A DNA stretch of 64,000 nt from Saccharina japonica (GCA_008828725.1 MEHQ01003342.1:325054-389053), one strand, 5' to 3'; counted from the first letter of the stretch, positions 34,260 through 58,014 are shown. Notes: generated by a model from the sequence alone, not told the origin. Numbers and translations are program-made.

Positions 34260-35512
34260 CGCGGGCACCAAGCGGGTTCAAGTTATTGGAACAAGGGATT
34301 TAAGACAGCCATCAGCAGACGGTAGTCTCCTTGGGGCAAAAAAGCCTCTTGACCACCTGCTATGATACTATGATACGTGCGGAATGAAAGACGGAGAGGC
34401 GAAAAACGGAGATTACAAGAGCATGGCGCTTACTACCGACATCAGCGCAGCTATATACGTACCCGAGTGTCGGTGGAAACGCCCATTCAGAACCTTCAAG
34501 GCATGAAGGTGACGCAGGCAGGGGCCGCGGTATGCCTCGACCTGCACTGTGTATACCTCCAGCTGGCACCGCCGGGGAACGTCGCGGGGGTGGCTCGCTA
34601 CGGAGCGGCAGAGCGGCTGCGGGACTTCGTCTCGAAGGAGACACCGGCAAAGCGGGGTGCCCTCCTCCGGGAGGCGGAAGCGGCGGAGTCGGGGGCTGAA
34701 AGGCCTCCACGATTTTCAAGCCTGCTGGGGGCACTCGAGTGCTGGTGGAGGCAGCCTTGCTTGCGAGAGCAGATGACCTCAAGCTTCTGGACGGAACTGT
34801 GATTATACCCGCCATGGCGCAAGCGCAGGCTCAACCGTGCTCGGGGCACTCGAGTGCTAGTTGAGGCCGCCTTGCTTGCGAGAGCAGGTGATGTTAAGCT
34901 TCTGAATGGAGCTGCGATTATACCCGCCATGGCGCAAGCGCAGGCTCGACGGAGCCTGCGCTTGCGTCATGGGGGGTATAAATCACAATTCCGTCCGAAT
35001 GCTTAACATAATCTTCTCTCGCAGCAGGGCTGCCTCCACTAGCACTCGAGTGCCCCCAGCACGTTTGAAAATCTTGGGACCCCTTCAGCCCCCTACTCCG
35101 CCGCGTCCGCCTCCCGGAGGGATTGAGGGTACCTCGTTTTACCGGTATCTCCTTCGGAACGAAGTCCCGCAGCCGCTCCGCCGCTTCGTAGCGAGCCACC
35201 CCCGCGAATTTCCCCGGCGGTGCCAACTGGAGGTATATACAGTGGAGGTCGAGGCATGCCGCGGCCCCGGCCTGCCTCATCTCCACGCATGGGAGGTTCT
35301 GAATGGGCGTTTCAAGACACTCGGGTAGCTACGGGTAGCTGCGCTGATGTCGGTAGCAAGCGCCATGCTCTTGTAATCTCCGCTTCTCTCCTGTCCTCCT
35401 TTCGCTCCTTAGAAGGTTCTCAGAGGCTTTGCCGAAGGAGACTGCCGTCTGCCGATGGCTGTCTTACATCCACTTTCTTGTTCCAATATCTCGAACCCCC
35501 TTGGTGCCCGCG
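34260..35512. mobile_element. foldback element, 1.25 kb (copy 1)
   Basis: Two diverged arms of about 600 bp form an inverted repeat, ends CGCGGGCACCAAG and CTTGGTGCCCGCG, centre near 34965 at GCAAGCGCAGGCTCGACGGA. Each arm contains CAGACGGYAGTCTCCTTSGG near its tip and, towards the centre, repeats of a CACTCGAGTGC / CCATGGCGCAAGCGCAGGCT unit. Both arms, read inward, keep an open frame with AGAAVCLDLHCVYLQLAPPG or its near copy. It lies in BUD13 intron 1. Confidence 0.7.
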
Positions 35513-35625
35513 TAAAACAAGAGAGTGGATGTAAGCAAGCCATGGGCAGACGGCAGTCTCCTCGGGCAAAGTACCCCTGAGAACGCACTACGGAGTGGAA
35601 ATAGGAGGGGTAAAAGAAGCGGACC
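35513..35625. repeat. short extra inverted repeat beside the foldback element
   Basis: AGAGTGGATGTAAGCAAGCC and GGCAGACGGCAGTCTCCTCG repeat, in inverted order, the tip of the preceding arm (35431-35490). This end of the element therefore looks like a broken or nested second copy. Confidence 0.5.
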
Positions 35626-35732
35626 ATCCCACCCTCCCAGCTCGAATATACTACTCGTACACCATAATTAGAAATAACATGCATTCATGTCATTGGCATC
35701 CGGGTTGTCCCCCCCCCCCCCGGCGCTCCGTC

Positions 35733-35795
35733 TCGAAAGGGATGCGTGGTCAATGGTCAAATGCCTAAGGCAAGCAACAAATGAGTACGCCCCTC
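35733..35795 (-). repeat. family-A element at the copy-1 border
   Basis: GTCTCGAAAGGGATGCGTGG, TCAATGGTCAAATGCC, AACAAATGAGTACGCC. The other three copies have only its CCTTTCGAGACGGAGC part and then diverge, so the duplication border falls within this element. Confidence 0.65.
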
Positions 35796-35970
35796 CTGAG
35801 TGGGCTTTTGAGTGAAGTATAGACATCCTCAAGTGACCAACGACGCATGCTACGATAGAGGTGCACCATATTGTTTCTGAGCTCTTCACTTAAAAGGAGT
35901 GTCATACCTCACCGAAAAAAATGATTTTGGAGGAAAATAAAAGTGCTGCCGGATGAGAAATCTCATGACC
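35755..35970. other. spacer between copy 1 and inverted copy 2
   Basis: About 215 bp not found in the other copies. It contains the rest of the family-A element and a short dyad CTTTTGAGTGAAG / CTTCACTTAAAAG. No gene. Confidence 0.6.
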
Positions 35971-38154
35971 GATGAGCAGCTTCATTCCAACAGGAAACCC
36001 CTCGGCCATGGCGCCGCACACTACACTGATGCATTCTGCCACTCTGTAAGTATTGTGTCGGAATGAGGCCTCCAGCCGTTGCTGGCGACTCTCACCCCGG
36101 ATTATCACCCTCCTGTGCGCATCGTGCTATATAGATGATATTGACCAGCATCCCTTTCGAGACGGAGCGCCGGGGGGGGGGGGGACAACCCGGATGCCAA
36201 TGACATGAATGCATGTTATTTCTAATTATGGTGTACGAGTAGTATATTCGAGCTGGGAGGGTGGGATGGTCCGCTTCTTTTACCCCTCCTATTTCCACTC
36301 CGTAGTGCGTTCTCAGGGGTACTTTGCCCGAGGAGACTGCCGTCTGCCCATGGCTTGCTTACATCCACTCTCTTGTTTTACGCGGGCACCAAGGGGGTTC
36401 GAGATATTGGAACAAGAAAGTGGATGTAAGACAGCCATCGGCAGACGGCAGTCTCCTTCGGCAAAGCCTCTGAGAACCTTCTAAGGAGCGAAAGGAGGAC
36501 AGGAGAGAAGCGGAGATTACAAGAGCATGGCGCTTGCTACCGACATCAGCGCAGCTACCCGTAGCTACCCGAGTGTCTTGAAACGCCCATTCAGAACCTC
36601 CCATGCGTGGAGATGAGGCAGGCCGGGGCCGCGGCATGCCTCGACCTCCACTGTATATACCTCCAGTTGGCACCGCCGGGGAATCGCGGGGGTGGCTCGC
36701 TACGAAGCGGCGGAGCGGCTGCGGGACTTCGTTCCGAAGGAGATACCGGTAAAACGAGGTACCCTCAATCCCTCCGGGAGGCGGACGCGGCGGAGTAGGG
36801 GGCTGAAGGGGTCCCAAGATTTTCAAACGTGCTGGGGGCACTCGAGTGCTAGTGGAGGCAGCCCTGCTGCGAGAGAAGATTATGTTAAGCATTCGGACGG
36901 AATTGTGATTTATACCCCCCATGACGCAAGCGCAGGCTCCGTCGAGCCTGCGCTTGCGCCATGGCGGGTATAATCGCAGCTCCATTCAGAAGCTTAACAT
37001 CACCTGCTCTCGCAAGCAAGGCGGCCTCAACTAGCACTCGAGTGCCCCGAGCACGGTTGAGCCTGCGCTTGCGCCATGGCGGGTATAATCACAGTTCCGT
37101 CCAGAAGCTTGAGGTCATCTGCTCTCGCAAGCAAGGCTGCCTCCACCAGCACTCGAGTGCCCCCAGCAGGCTTGAAAATCGTGGAGGCCTTTCAGCCCCC
37201 GACTCCGCCGCTTCCGCCTCCCGGAGGAGGGCACCCCGCTTTGCCGGTGTCTCCTTGAGACGAAGTCCCGCAGCCGCTCTGCCGCTCCGTAGCGAGCCAC
37301 CCCCGCGACGTTCCCCGGCGGTGCCAGCTGGAGGTATACACAGTGCAGGTCGAGGCATACCGCGGCCCCTGCCTGCGTCACCTTCATGCCTTGAAGGTTC
37401 TGAATGGGCGTTTCCACCGACACTCGGGTACGTATATAGCTGCGCTGATGTCGGTAGTAAGCGCCATGCTCTTGTAATCTCCGTTTTTCGCCTCTCCGTC
37501 TTTCATTCCGCACGTATCATAGTATCATAGCAGGTGGTCAAGAGGCTTTTTTGCCCCAAGGAGACTACCGTCTGCTGATGGCTGTCTTAAATCCCTTGTT
37601 CCAATAACTTGAACCCGCTTGGTGCCCGCGTGCGCTTCCGCATATTCGACAAGAAGGATACTCACAGCTCACAGCTCACAGCCCACAGCCCAAAGCAGGC
37701 TGAATTTGCCTTCCATGAAGCAGGGGCTGCGCAGGCATCACGTTGGACTCTGCTACGTACCGATGTTGTATTTACCTCGTAGGTTGGGTACACCAGAGGG
37801 TATGCAAGTACATATTATGCAACATCATCGATATCATAGCGCGATGTCAACCCACGATGATCCAAACCAGCCAGGAGGTACTCGTATACAGCAGGAGATA
37901 GCAGCAATGGGACAGAGATAACTGGCAACTGACAACAGATAACTGATACGGTCGAAGAAAGCCGTACGCCGTACCCGTACGCTTGTACGCTACGTGTGGG
38001 CGAAGACTGCTGCACGGCTGTACCCACAGGTGTGTAACTTCCTCTGTGAGTGAACACCGTGTGTTGAGGATATTGCAAATATTTTGGCTCACAGGTACTT
38101 CCGAGTTTCCACACCACCAACAATGGAAGCCACACTCAAGCACGCTCGTCTCAC

Positions 38155-38197
38155 CTGGCATCCCATACTTCTTCAGGTAGTCTAACTTAGAGCTCAT
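38155..38197 (-). pseudogene. orphan BUD13 exon 1 (copy 2)
   Basis: ATG and MSSKLDYLKKYGMP with the GTGAGA donor, on the minus strand, pointing towards the foldback element. No further BUD13 exons follow in this direction. Confidence 0.75.
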
Positions 38198-38483
38198 GGT
38201 GTCCAAAAGGGCAACCTTCTTCTTGTGTGCTTGTGTTCACTTATCACCTCCACGCTGAGAAAGGGTTTCAAGTTTGCATTTTAGCTTTTCTTGAGGGATC
38301 AATTTCTACTGTCCCCTGCGGCACAATTTCGCCCTCTGTTTGGCTGCTTTTCTTGGCGTTTGATCCCTCGCGAAACCACGTCGTAGCTGCCGTGTTGCTG
38401 CGGGTACCGTGGCCCACACAGCGAATAATCCGTGAGTGGTTGGCATGAAGCAAGAGCCATCCATCGAGACCAGAAAACCAAGG

Positions 38484-40484
38484 ATGTCTGATGCAGGTGA
38501 GGTTGCTTGCAAGCTACCTTTTGGGTTGCTCGCACGCATCTCAGTCACGCGTTTTCACGCGTACCTTTGGGAATGTACGAACTAGTGATCGGTGCTGTCG
38601 AGCGCCCTGCTCCTGTCTTAGTCCCGAATAGAATGTTGGCTGTATTGCCGTTAGGCCCAGCTTTGCATACGCACTTGCTGGAGGGTGGTGTCTTGTTTCT
38701 TCGGTATGCAAGCAAAAGTCAGAGACGTTACGCTGTAAAACTGTCGTGCTATCGAGATGGATGTGAAACGTTTCTTGTTCGCTGGTATGTTGAAAGGCAG
38801 GGAGGGCACAGCAGCAGCAGCAGTCACAACAATGACAATGGTATACAGGCAAGGTACAGCAGCAGTCTTGTTGATATGCGACGACTACTACTGCTAACAT
38901 ACGCTAAAATGAAGCTGCTGTCATTTATGTTCCACGCCCTTGTTGCGCCTGTCTGTGCACAATATATCGTCCGTAAACGGTGACATTGCAACCGTTGCAG
39001 CGAGAGACATCATCGCGGGGGGGTGCGCAGGGATGGCGTCCATCTCGGTCATGTATCCCATGGACACGGTGAGCGCTTTCACGCTTTCTTTTACGACGTA
39101 GAAACTGCTGAGGGTTAGAGGGCTTGCCTGTAGCATAACAAGAGCAACAGCAACAACAGCGGTCAGCTGACAGCAACGATTTAAAACAGAAAGTCTCCTT
39201 GTCAGCTTCTCAGGGTGAAAATTTGAAAACACAAAGTATTGATGCCATAATTCGGGAAACATATTGCGCCGCGTTTAGGCGCTGCAAGCTCAGTATGTGT
39301 GTATATACCAGGTAGTACAATGGCAATGGCATACCGTTCCGCACTGCTGCTATACTTACCTCTGGGATACAGCATAGGGGGGGTAGGAGCGCTGGCACTC
39401 GTGTACTCAGTCCACTTGCTTTATCTAGCCCTTGCAATAATTATGCAGCAGTATTATTGATAGTATTCCTGGTATTTCGTCTTGACGGACAGCCGTCAAG
39501 GAAGTTCCCACATTAAAATGAGCATATTAAGACTAAAGAGGCCTCGACAGGCCAAAATCATTAATAGACCGTCAACCGACATCTTCGGTTCCTACGAGTA
39601 CTTGCACCCTCTAGATGCAAACTTGAACTTCTGGTACGTTTTGTTCCCGTAACGGCGGTGCATCGCAGATTCGGACGCGGCTGCAGATGTCTGGGAGCCA
39701 GGGCAAGCCTCAAAGCGTTCGCTCGTGCATCGCCGGCACCGTCAGGAACGAAGGTACGGCGGCGGTAACCACGGCATCTCGCGCTCCCGCTTGTCGCTCT
39801 GGGGGCACGCGAAAGGTCGCCCTCTTTGAGTGCCGGTATCGTGCTGTAATTATTGCGGCACCGCCGCCGCCATTGTGGTGTCGAGAGTCGTTACCGATTG
39901 ACCGCAACCGTTTTACCGTTCACGTTTTACCGTTATTGTTGCCGTTGCCGTTGCCGATACCGTTGCCGTTACCGTTCCGTTACCGTTGCTATCATCACCG
40001 TTGCGCCGTTGCCGTTATGGCTACCTTTATGGTCGTTTCATTTGTTCTTAAGACTGCCCGTTCTTCTCCCTCGCTGGTCCCCACAGCCAGCGTAGCTTGT
40101 CCGTGTCCGCTCCCTCGATACTAATCCGGGTTATGACCCCCAAGGAGCCCTATCATCAGAGCTTGAATGGAAAGGGAAGCATCAACATTTCAAGCTTCAG
40201 CTGTGCGAAGAAAATGTGATTGCGGCATTCTACGCACGGAACTATTGACTACGGATGCCTACGTAGTTTAATTTCGAATATTAGTATTAATAATGCGTAT
40301 TGAACGTTTTGTGTGCTACCGGCAGGCGTGCGGGCGTTGTACAAGGGCATGGCGTTTCCCTTCGCGGCGCAAGTGGCGTTCAAAGTCGTAATTTTCACGA
40401 CGAACGGGATCGCCAGGAGAGTGCTGGACAAGAGGGGGCTGGCCGAATCACCGGCGGGGATATTCGCTTGCGGCGCACTCGGCG
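38484..40484 (+). pseudogene. truncated carrier gene, exons 1-4 (copy 2)
   Basis: The four exons and splice sites are as in 28234-33405, covering the first carrier repeat and part of the second-repeat start. The segment ends in intron 4 and the neighbouring DNA starts another copy, so no full transporter can be made. No base change that would disrupt an exon was noticed, which argues for a recent duplication or an assembly error. Confidence 0.7.
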
Positions 40485-43400
40485 GTGAGTCTCGGTTGTT
40501 TTTTGTTGAGATTATGTTCTGTCCATCCCGTATCGGACGTCGTCGTGATCACGCGGCATGGTCGCCTTCTTACGCCCTCGGACGATCATCATCGTCTCCA
40601 CTTGAGAATAATAGCCAGGACCAAACATCCCGAGTCCCGCAAACACGGCTGACGGGCTGTACTTGATCTTCTCCAGTACGCTGCGCGGTACAGTGAACGA
40701 CGAGTCTCTCGAAATTCATTTATAGGATTGTGACATTCCCGATACGAAGTCGGTTTCTTTTCACCTGAGCAGAATGGACGCTCCACCATCCCCCACTACT
40801 ACCGCTTGCCCTCTTTCTTGTTTTATTTCCTGCTACGGAATGGGTGCCCCACCGCCCCCGCCGCCACGCACTTGCTTCCTTTGCCAGCTCGCACTCCCTT
40901 TCTCTTGCTTGTAGCTTTTCGTGTGCCTTGCTTGGCTGATGCTTCGCATCCTAAAAATCAGCGTTTGCTTTATGTTGTATAGCACGCGAGATAACACACT
41001 GCCTGAGATGAATTTCTGAACTATTTTTTTTTCCAAAACAAGGGGGGGACACACGACAAAAATGGTGGTCATGGAAAAATATTGTGTGGAGATTTTTTTT
41101 CTTTAGACGCATCATCGCTCGGCGTTTTCACTCTCCCCATTGTCGAGAAATTGAGCTTGGAGATTCGTGCGAGGGGCTGTGTTACTTCTCACCCGGGTGA
41201 TATTGTGCGGTATTGCACTGTGTGGCCTACCGTGTGAGAGTGTCGAAGGCTCCTACGTATGACAATTCTTCATGAAATCCCGTTCACCCACAATCCGCCC
41301 CTGCCCTATGTTATTCGTGCGGCGCGTGACACTTTCTTAATTTCCCCTTGGCCCACGATCCGCCCCTGCCCTGATGAGCAGCTTCATTCCAACAGGAAAC
41401 CCCTCGGCCATGGCGCCGCACACTACACTGATGCATTCTGCCACTCTGTAAGTATTGTGTCGGAATGAGGCCTCCAGCCGTTGCTGGCGACTCTCACCCC
41501 GGATTATCACCCTCCTGTGCGCATCGTGCTATATAGATGATATTGACCAGCATCCCTTTCGAGACGGAGCGCCGGGGGGGGGGGGGACAACCCGGATGCC
41601 AATGACATGAATGCATGTTATTTCTAATTATGGTGTACGAGTAGTATATTCGAGCTGGGAGGGTGGGATGGTCCGCTTCTTTTACCCCTCCTATTTCCAC
41701 TCCGTAGTGCGTTCTCAGGGGTACTTTGCCCGAGGAGACTGCCGTCTGCCCATGGCTTGCTTACATCCACTCTCTTGTTTTACGCGGGCACCAAGGGGGT
41801 TCGAGATATTGGAACAAGAAAGTGGATGTAAGACAGCCATCGGCAGACGGCAGTCTCCTTCGGCAAAGCCTCTGAGAACCTTCTAAGGAGCGAAAGGAGG
41901 ACAGGAGAGAAGCGGAGATTACAAGAGCATGGCGCTTGCTACCGACATCAGCGCAGCTACCCGTAGCTACCCGAGTGTCTTGAAACGCCCATTCAGAACC
42001 TCCCATGCGTGGAGATGAGGCAGGCCGGGGCCGCGGCATGCCTCGACCTCCACTGTATATACCTCCAGTTGGCACCGCCGGGGAATCGCGGGGGTGGCTC
42101 GCTACGAAGCGGCGGAGCGGCTGCGGGACTTCGTTCCGAAGGAGATACCGGTAAAACGAGGTACCCTCAATCCCTCCGGGAGGCGGACGCGGCGGAGTAG
42201 GGGGCTGAAGGGGTCCCAAGATTTTCAAACGTGCTGGGGGCACTCGAGTGCTAGTGGAGGCAGCCCTGCTGCGAGAGAAGATTATGTTAAGCATTCGGAC
42301 GGAATTGTGATTTATACCCCCCATGACGCAAGCGCAGGCTCCGTCGAGCCTGCGCTTGCGCCATGGCGGGTATAATCGCAGCTCCATTCAGAAGCTTAAC
42401 ATCACCTGCTCTCGCAAGCAAGGCGGCCTCAACTAGCACTCGAGTGCCCCGAGCACGGTTGAGCCTGCGCTTGCGCCATGGCGGGTATAATCACAGTTCC
42501 GTCCAGAAGCTTGAGGTCATCTGCTCTCGCAAGCAAGGCTGCCTCCACCAGCACTCGAGTGCCCCCAGCAGGCTTGAAAATCGTGGAGGCCTTTCAGCCC
42601 CCGACTCCGCCGCTTCCGCCTCCCGGAGGAGGGCACCCCGCTTTGCCGGTGTCTCCTTGAGACGAAGTCCCGCAGCCGCTCTGCCGCTCCGTAGCGAGCC
42701 ACCCCCGCGACGTTCCCCGGCGGTGCCAGCTGGAGGTATACACAGTGCAGGTCGAGGCATACCGCGGCCCCTGCCTGCGTCACCTTCATGCCTTGAAGGT
42801 TCTGAATGGGCGTTTCCACCGACACTCGGGTACGTATATAGCTGCGCTGATGTCGGTAGTAAGCGCCATGCTCTTGTAATCTCCGTTTTTCGCCTCTCCG
42901 TCTTTCATTCCGCACGTATCATAGTATCATAGCAGGTGGTCAAGAGGCTTTTTTGCCCCAAGGAGACTACCGTCTGCTGATGGCTGTCTTAAATCCCTTG
43001 TTCCAATAACTTGAACCCGCTTGGTGCCCGCGTGCGCTTCCGCATATTCGACAAGAAGGATACTCACAGCTCACAGCTCACAGCCCACAGCCCAAAGCAG
43101 GCTGAATTTGCCTTCCATGAAGCAGGGGCTGCGCAGGCATCACGTTGGACTCTGCTACGTACCGATGTTGTATTTACCTCGTAGGTTGGGTACACCAGAG
43201 GGTATGCAAGTACATATTATGCAACATCATCGATATCATAGCGCGATGTCAACCCACGATGATCCAAACCAGCCAGGAGGTACTCGTATACAGCAGGAGA
43301 TAGCAGCAATGGGACAGAGATAACTGGCAACTGACAACAGATAACTGATACGGTCGAAGAAAGCCGTACGCCGTACCCGTACGCTTGTACGCTACGTGTG

Positions 43401-43556
43401 GGCGAAGACTGCTGCACGGCTGTACCCACAGGTGTGTAACTTCCTCTGTGAGTGAACACCGTGTGTTGAGGATATTGCAAATATTTTGGCTCACAGGTAC
43501 TTCCGAGTTTCCACACCACCAACAATGGAAGCCACACTCAAGCACGCTCGTCTCAC

Positions 43557-43599
43557 CTGGCATCCCATACTTCTTCAGGTAGTCTAACTTAGAGCTCAT
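43557..43599 (-). pseudogene. orphan BUD13 exon 1 (copy 3)
   Basis: Identical coding bases to the exon at 47518-47560, minus strand, without downstream exons. Confidence 0.75.
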
Positions 43600-43884
43600 G
43601 GTGTCCAAAAGGGCAACCTTCTTCTGTGTGCTTGTGTTCACTTATCACCTCCACGCTGAGAAAGGGTTTCAAGTTTGCATTTTAGCTTTTCTTGAGGGAT
43701 CAATTTCTACTGTCCCCTGCGGCACAATTTCGCCCTCTGTTTGGCTGCTTTTCTTGGCGTTTGATCCCTCGCGAAACCACGTCGTAGCTGCCGTGTTGCT
43801 GCGGGTACCGTGGCCCACACAGCGAATAATCCGTGAGTGGTTGGCATGAAGCAAGAGCCATCCATCGAGACCAGAAAACCAAGG

Positions 43885-45884
43885 ATGTCTGATGCAGGTG
43901 AGGTTGCTTGCAAGCTACCTTTTGGGTTGCTCGCACGCATCTCAGTCACGCGTTTTCACGCGTACCTTTGGGAATGTACGAACTAGTGATCGGTGCTGTC
44001 GAGCGCCCTGCTCCTGTCTTAGTCCCGAATAGAATGTTGGCTGTATTGCCGTTAGGCCCAGCTTTGCATACGCACTTGCTGGAGGGTGGTGTCTTGTTTC
44101 TTCGGTATGCAAGCAAAAGTCAGAGACGTTACGCTGTAAAACTGTCGTGCTATCGAGATGGATGTGAAACGTTTCTTGTTCGCTGGTATGTTGAAAGGCA
44201 GGGAGGGCACAGCAGCAGCAGCAGTCACAACAATGACAATGGTATACAGGCAAGGTACAGCAGCAGTCTTGTTGATATGCGACGACTACTACTGCTAACA
44301 TACGCTAAAATGAAGCTGCTGTCATTTATGTTCCACGCCCTTGTTGCGCCTGTCTGTGCACAATATATCGTCCGTAAACGGTGACATTGCAACCGTTGCA
44401 GCGAGAGACATCATCGCGGGGGGGTGCGCAGGGATGGCGTCCATCTCGGTCATGTATCCCATGGACACGGTGAGCGCTTTCACGCTTTCTTTTACGACGT
44501 AGAAACTGCTGAGGGTTAGAGGGCTTGCCTGTAGCATAACAAGAGCAACAGCAACAACAGCGGTCAGCTGACAGCAACGATTTAAAACAGAAAGTCTCCT
44601 TGTCAGCTTCTCAGGGTGAAAATTTGAAAACACAAAGTATTGATGCCATAATTCGGGAAACATATTGCGCCGCGTTTAGGCGCTGCAAGCTCAGTATGTG
44701 TGTATATACCAGGTAGTACAATGGCAATGGCATACCGTTCCGCACTCTGCTATACTTACCTCTGGGATACAGCATAGGGGGGGTAGGAGCGCTGGCACTC
44801 GTGTACTCAGTCCACTTGCTTTATCTAGCCCTTGCAATAATTATGCAGCAGTATTATTGATAGTATTCCTGGTATTTCGTCTTGACGGACAGCCGTCAAG
44901 GAAGTTCCCACATTAAAATGAGCATATTAAGACTAAAGAGGCCTCGACAGGCCAAAATCATTAATAGACCGTCAACCGACATCTTCGGTTCCTACGAGTA
45001 CTTGCACCCTCTAGATGCAAACTTGAACTTCTGGTACGTTTTGTTCCCGTAACGGCGGTGCATCGCAGATTCGGACGCGGCTGCAGATGTCTGGGAGCCA
45101 GGGCAAGCCTCAAAGCGTTCGCTCGTGCATCGCCGGCACCGTCAGGAACGAAGGTACGGCGGCGGTAACCACGGCATCTCGCGCTCCCGCTTGTCGCTCT
45201 GGGGGCACGCGAAAGGTCGCCCTCTTTGAGTGCCGGTATCGTGCTGTAATTATTGCGGCACCGCCGCCGCCATTGTGGTGTCGAGAGTCGTTACCGATTG
45301 ACCGCAACCGTTTTACCGTTCACGTTTTACCGTTATTGTTGCCGTTGCCGTTGCCGATACCGTTGCCGTTACCGTTCCGTTACCGTTGCTATCATCACCG
45401 TTGCGCCGTTGCCGTTATGGCTACCTTTATGGTCGTTTCATTTGTTCTTAAGACTGCCCGTTCTTCTCCCTCGCTGGTCCCCACAGCCAGCGTAGCTTGT
45501 CCGTGTCCGCTCCCTCGATACTAATCCGGGTTATGACCCCCAAGGAGCCCTATCATCAGAGCTTGAATGGAAAGGGAAGCATCAACATTTCAAGCTTCAG
45601 CTGTGCGAAGAAAATGTGATTGCGGCATTCTACGCACGGAACTATTGACTACGGATGCCTACGTAGTTTAATTTCGAATATTAGTATTAATAATGCGTAT
45701 TGAACGTTTTGTGTGCTACCGGCAGGCGTGCGGGCGTTGTACAAGGGCATGGCGTTTCCCTTCGCGGCGCAAGTGGCGTTCAAAGTCGTAATTTTCACGA
45801 CGAACGGGATCGCCAGGAGAGTGCTGGACAAGAGGGGGCTGGCCGAATCACCGGCGGGGATATTCGCTTGCGGCGCACTCGGCG
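43885..45884 (+). pseudogene. truncated carrier gene, exons 1-4 (copy 3)
   Basis: Exons 43885-43897, 44402-44469, 45069-45153 and 45726-45884, as in copy 2. The segment ends in intron 4 at the undetermined base. Confidence 0.7.
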
Positions 45885-46772
45885 GTGAGTCTCGGTTGTT
45901 TTTTGTTGAGATTATGTTCTGTCCATCCCGTATCGGACGTCGTCGTGATCACGCGGCATGGTCGCCTTCTTACGCCCTCGGACGATCATCATCGTCTCCA
46001 CTTGAGAATAATAGCCAGGACCAAACATCCCGAGTCCCGCAAACACGGCTGACGGGCTGTACTTGATCTTCTCCAGTACGCTGCGCGGTACAGTGAACGA
46101 CGAGTCTCTCGAAATTCATTTATAGGATTGTGACATTCCCGATACGAAGTCGGTTTCTTTTCACCTGAGCAGAATGGACGCTCCACCATCCCCCACTACT
46201 ACCGCTTGCCCTCTTTCTTGTTTTATTTCCTGCTACGGAATGGGTGCCCCACCGCCCCCGCCGCCACGCACTTGCTTCCTTTGCCAGCTCGCACTCCCTT
46301 TCTCTTGCTTGTAGCTTTTCGTGTGCCTTGCTTGGCTGATGCTTCGCATCCTAAAAATCAGCGTTTGCTTTATGTTGTATAGCACGCGAGATAACACACT
46401 GCCTGAGATGAATTTCTGAACTATTTTTTTTTCCAAAACAAGGGGGGGACACACGACAAAAATGGTGGTCATGGAAAAATATTGTGTGGAGATTTTTTTT
46501 CTTTAGACGCATCATCGCTCGGCGTTTTCACTCTCCCCATTGTCGAGAAATTGAGCTTGGAGATTCGTGCGAGGGGCTGTGTTACTTCTCACCCGGGTGA
46601 TATTGTGCGGTATTGCACTGTGTGGCCTACCGTGTGAGAGTGTCGAAGGCTCCTACGTATGACAATTCTTCATGAAATCCCGTTCACCCACAATCCGCCC
46701 CTGCCCTATGTTATTCGTGCGGCGCGTGACACTTTCTTAATTTCCCCTTGGCCCACGATCCGCCCCTGCCCT

Positions 46773-46773
46773 N
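46773..46773. other. single undetermined base (assembly join)
   Basis: The only N in the window. It lies exactly between the end of copy 3 (CCTGCCCT) and the start of partial copy 4 (AGGGCGTGG), where the orientation flips. This is what a scaffold or contig join of unknown gap size would look like. Confidence 0.9.
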
Positions 46774-47517
46774 AGGGCGTGGAACATAAATGACAGCAGC
46801 TTCATTTTAGCGTATGTTAGCAGTAGTAGTCGTCGCATATCAACAAGACTGCTGCTGTACCTTGCCTGTATACCATTGTCATTGTTGTGACTGCTGCTGC
46901 TGCTGTGCCCTCCCTGCCTTTCAACATACCAGCGAACAAGAAACGTTTCACATCCATCTCGATAGCACGACAGTTTTACAGCGTAACGTCTCCGACTTTT
47001 GCTTGCATACCGAAGAAACAAGACACCACCCTCCAGCAAGTGCGTATGCAAAGCTGGGCCTAACGGCAATACAGCCAACATTCTATTCGGGACTAAGACA
47101 GGAGCAGGGCGCTCGACAGCACCGATCACGAGTTCGTACATTCCCAAAGGTACGCGTGAAAACGCGTGACTGAGATGCGTGCGAGCAACCCAAAAGGTAG
47201 CTTGCAAGCAACCTCACCTGCATCAGACATCCTTGGTTTTCTGGTCTCGATGGATGGCTCTTGCTTCATGCCAACCACTCACGGATTATTCGCTGTGTGG
47301 GCCACGGTACCCGCAGCAACACGGCAGCTACGACGTGGTTTCGCGAGGGATCAAACGCCAAGAAAAGCAGCCAAACAGAGGGCGAAATTGTGCCGCAGGG
47401 GACAGTAGAAATTGATCCCTCAAGAAAATGCTAAAATGCAAACTTGAAACCCTTTCTCGGCGTGGAGGTGATAAGTGCACACAAGCACACTAGAAGAAGG
47501 TTGCCCTTTTGGACACC

Positions 47518-58014
<10,497 letters not shown>

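Larger units (their letters stand above)
30516..35745 (-). repeat. large duplicated segment, copy 1
   Basis: It contains carrier intron 4 through exon 1, the divergent promoter, BUD13 exon 1 (33693-33735), part of BUD13 intron 1 and the foldback element. Read in reverse complement it matches 36140-41372 and 41543-46772 almost base for base. Its left border AGGGCAGGGG lies inside carrier intron 4; its right border falls inside a family-A element. Confidence 0.9.
35971..41372 (+). repeat. large duplicated segment, copy 2 (inverted)
   Basis: Begins GATGAGCAGCTTCATTCC, ends CGCCCCTGCCCT, 5402 bp. It contains, in the opposite orientation to copy 1, the foldback element (36381-37630), BUD13 exon 1 (38155-38197, minus), the promoter, and carrier exons 1-4 (38484-38496, 39001-39068, 39669-39753, 40326-40484, plus). 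Carrier exons 5-7 are missing, so the carrier copy is a truncated pseudogene unless it splices to something unseen. Confidence 0.9.
41373..46772 (+). repeat. large duplicated segment, copy 3 (direct tandem of copy 2)
   Basis: 5400 bp, the same orientation as copy 2 with no spacer. It differs by single short indels, for example one base near 43625 and a missing triplet-like CTG/GCT near 44743. It includes the foldback element at 41783-43032. Confidence 0.9.
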
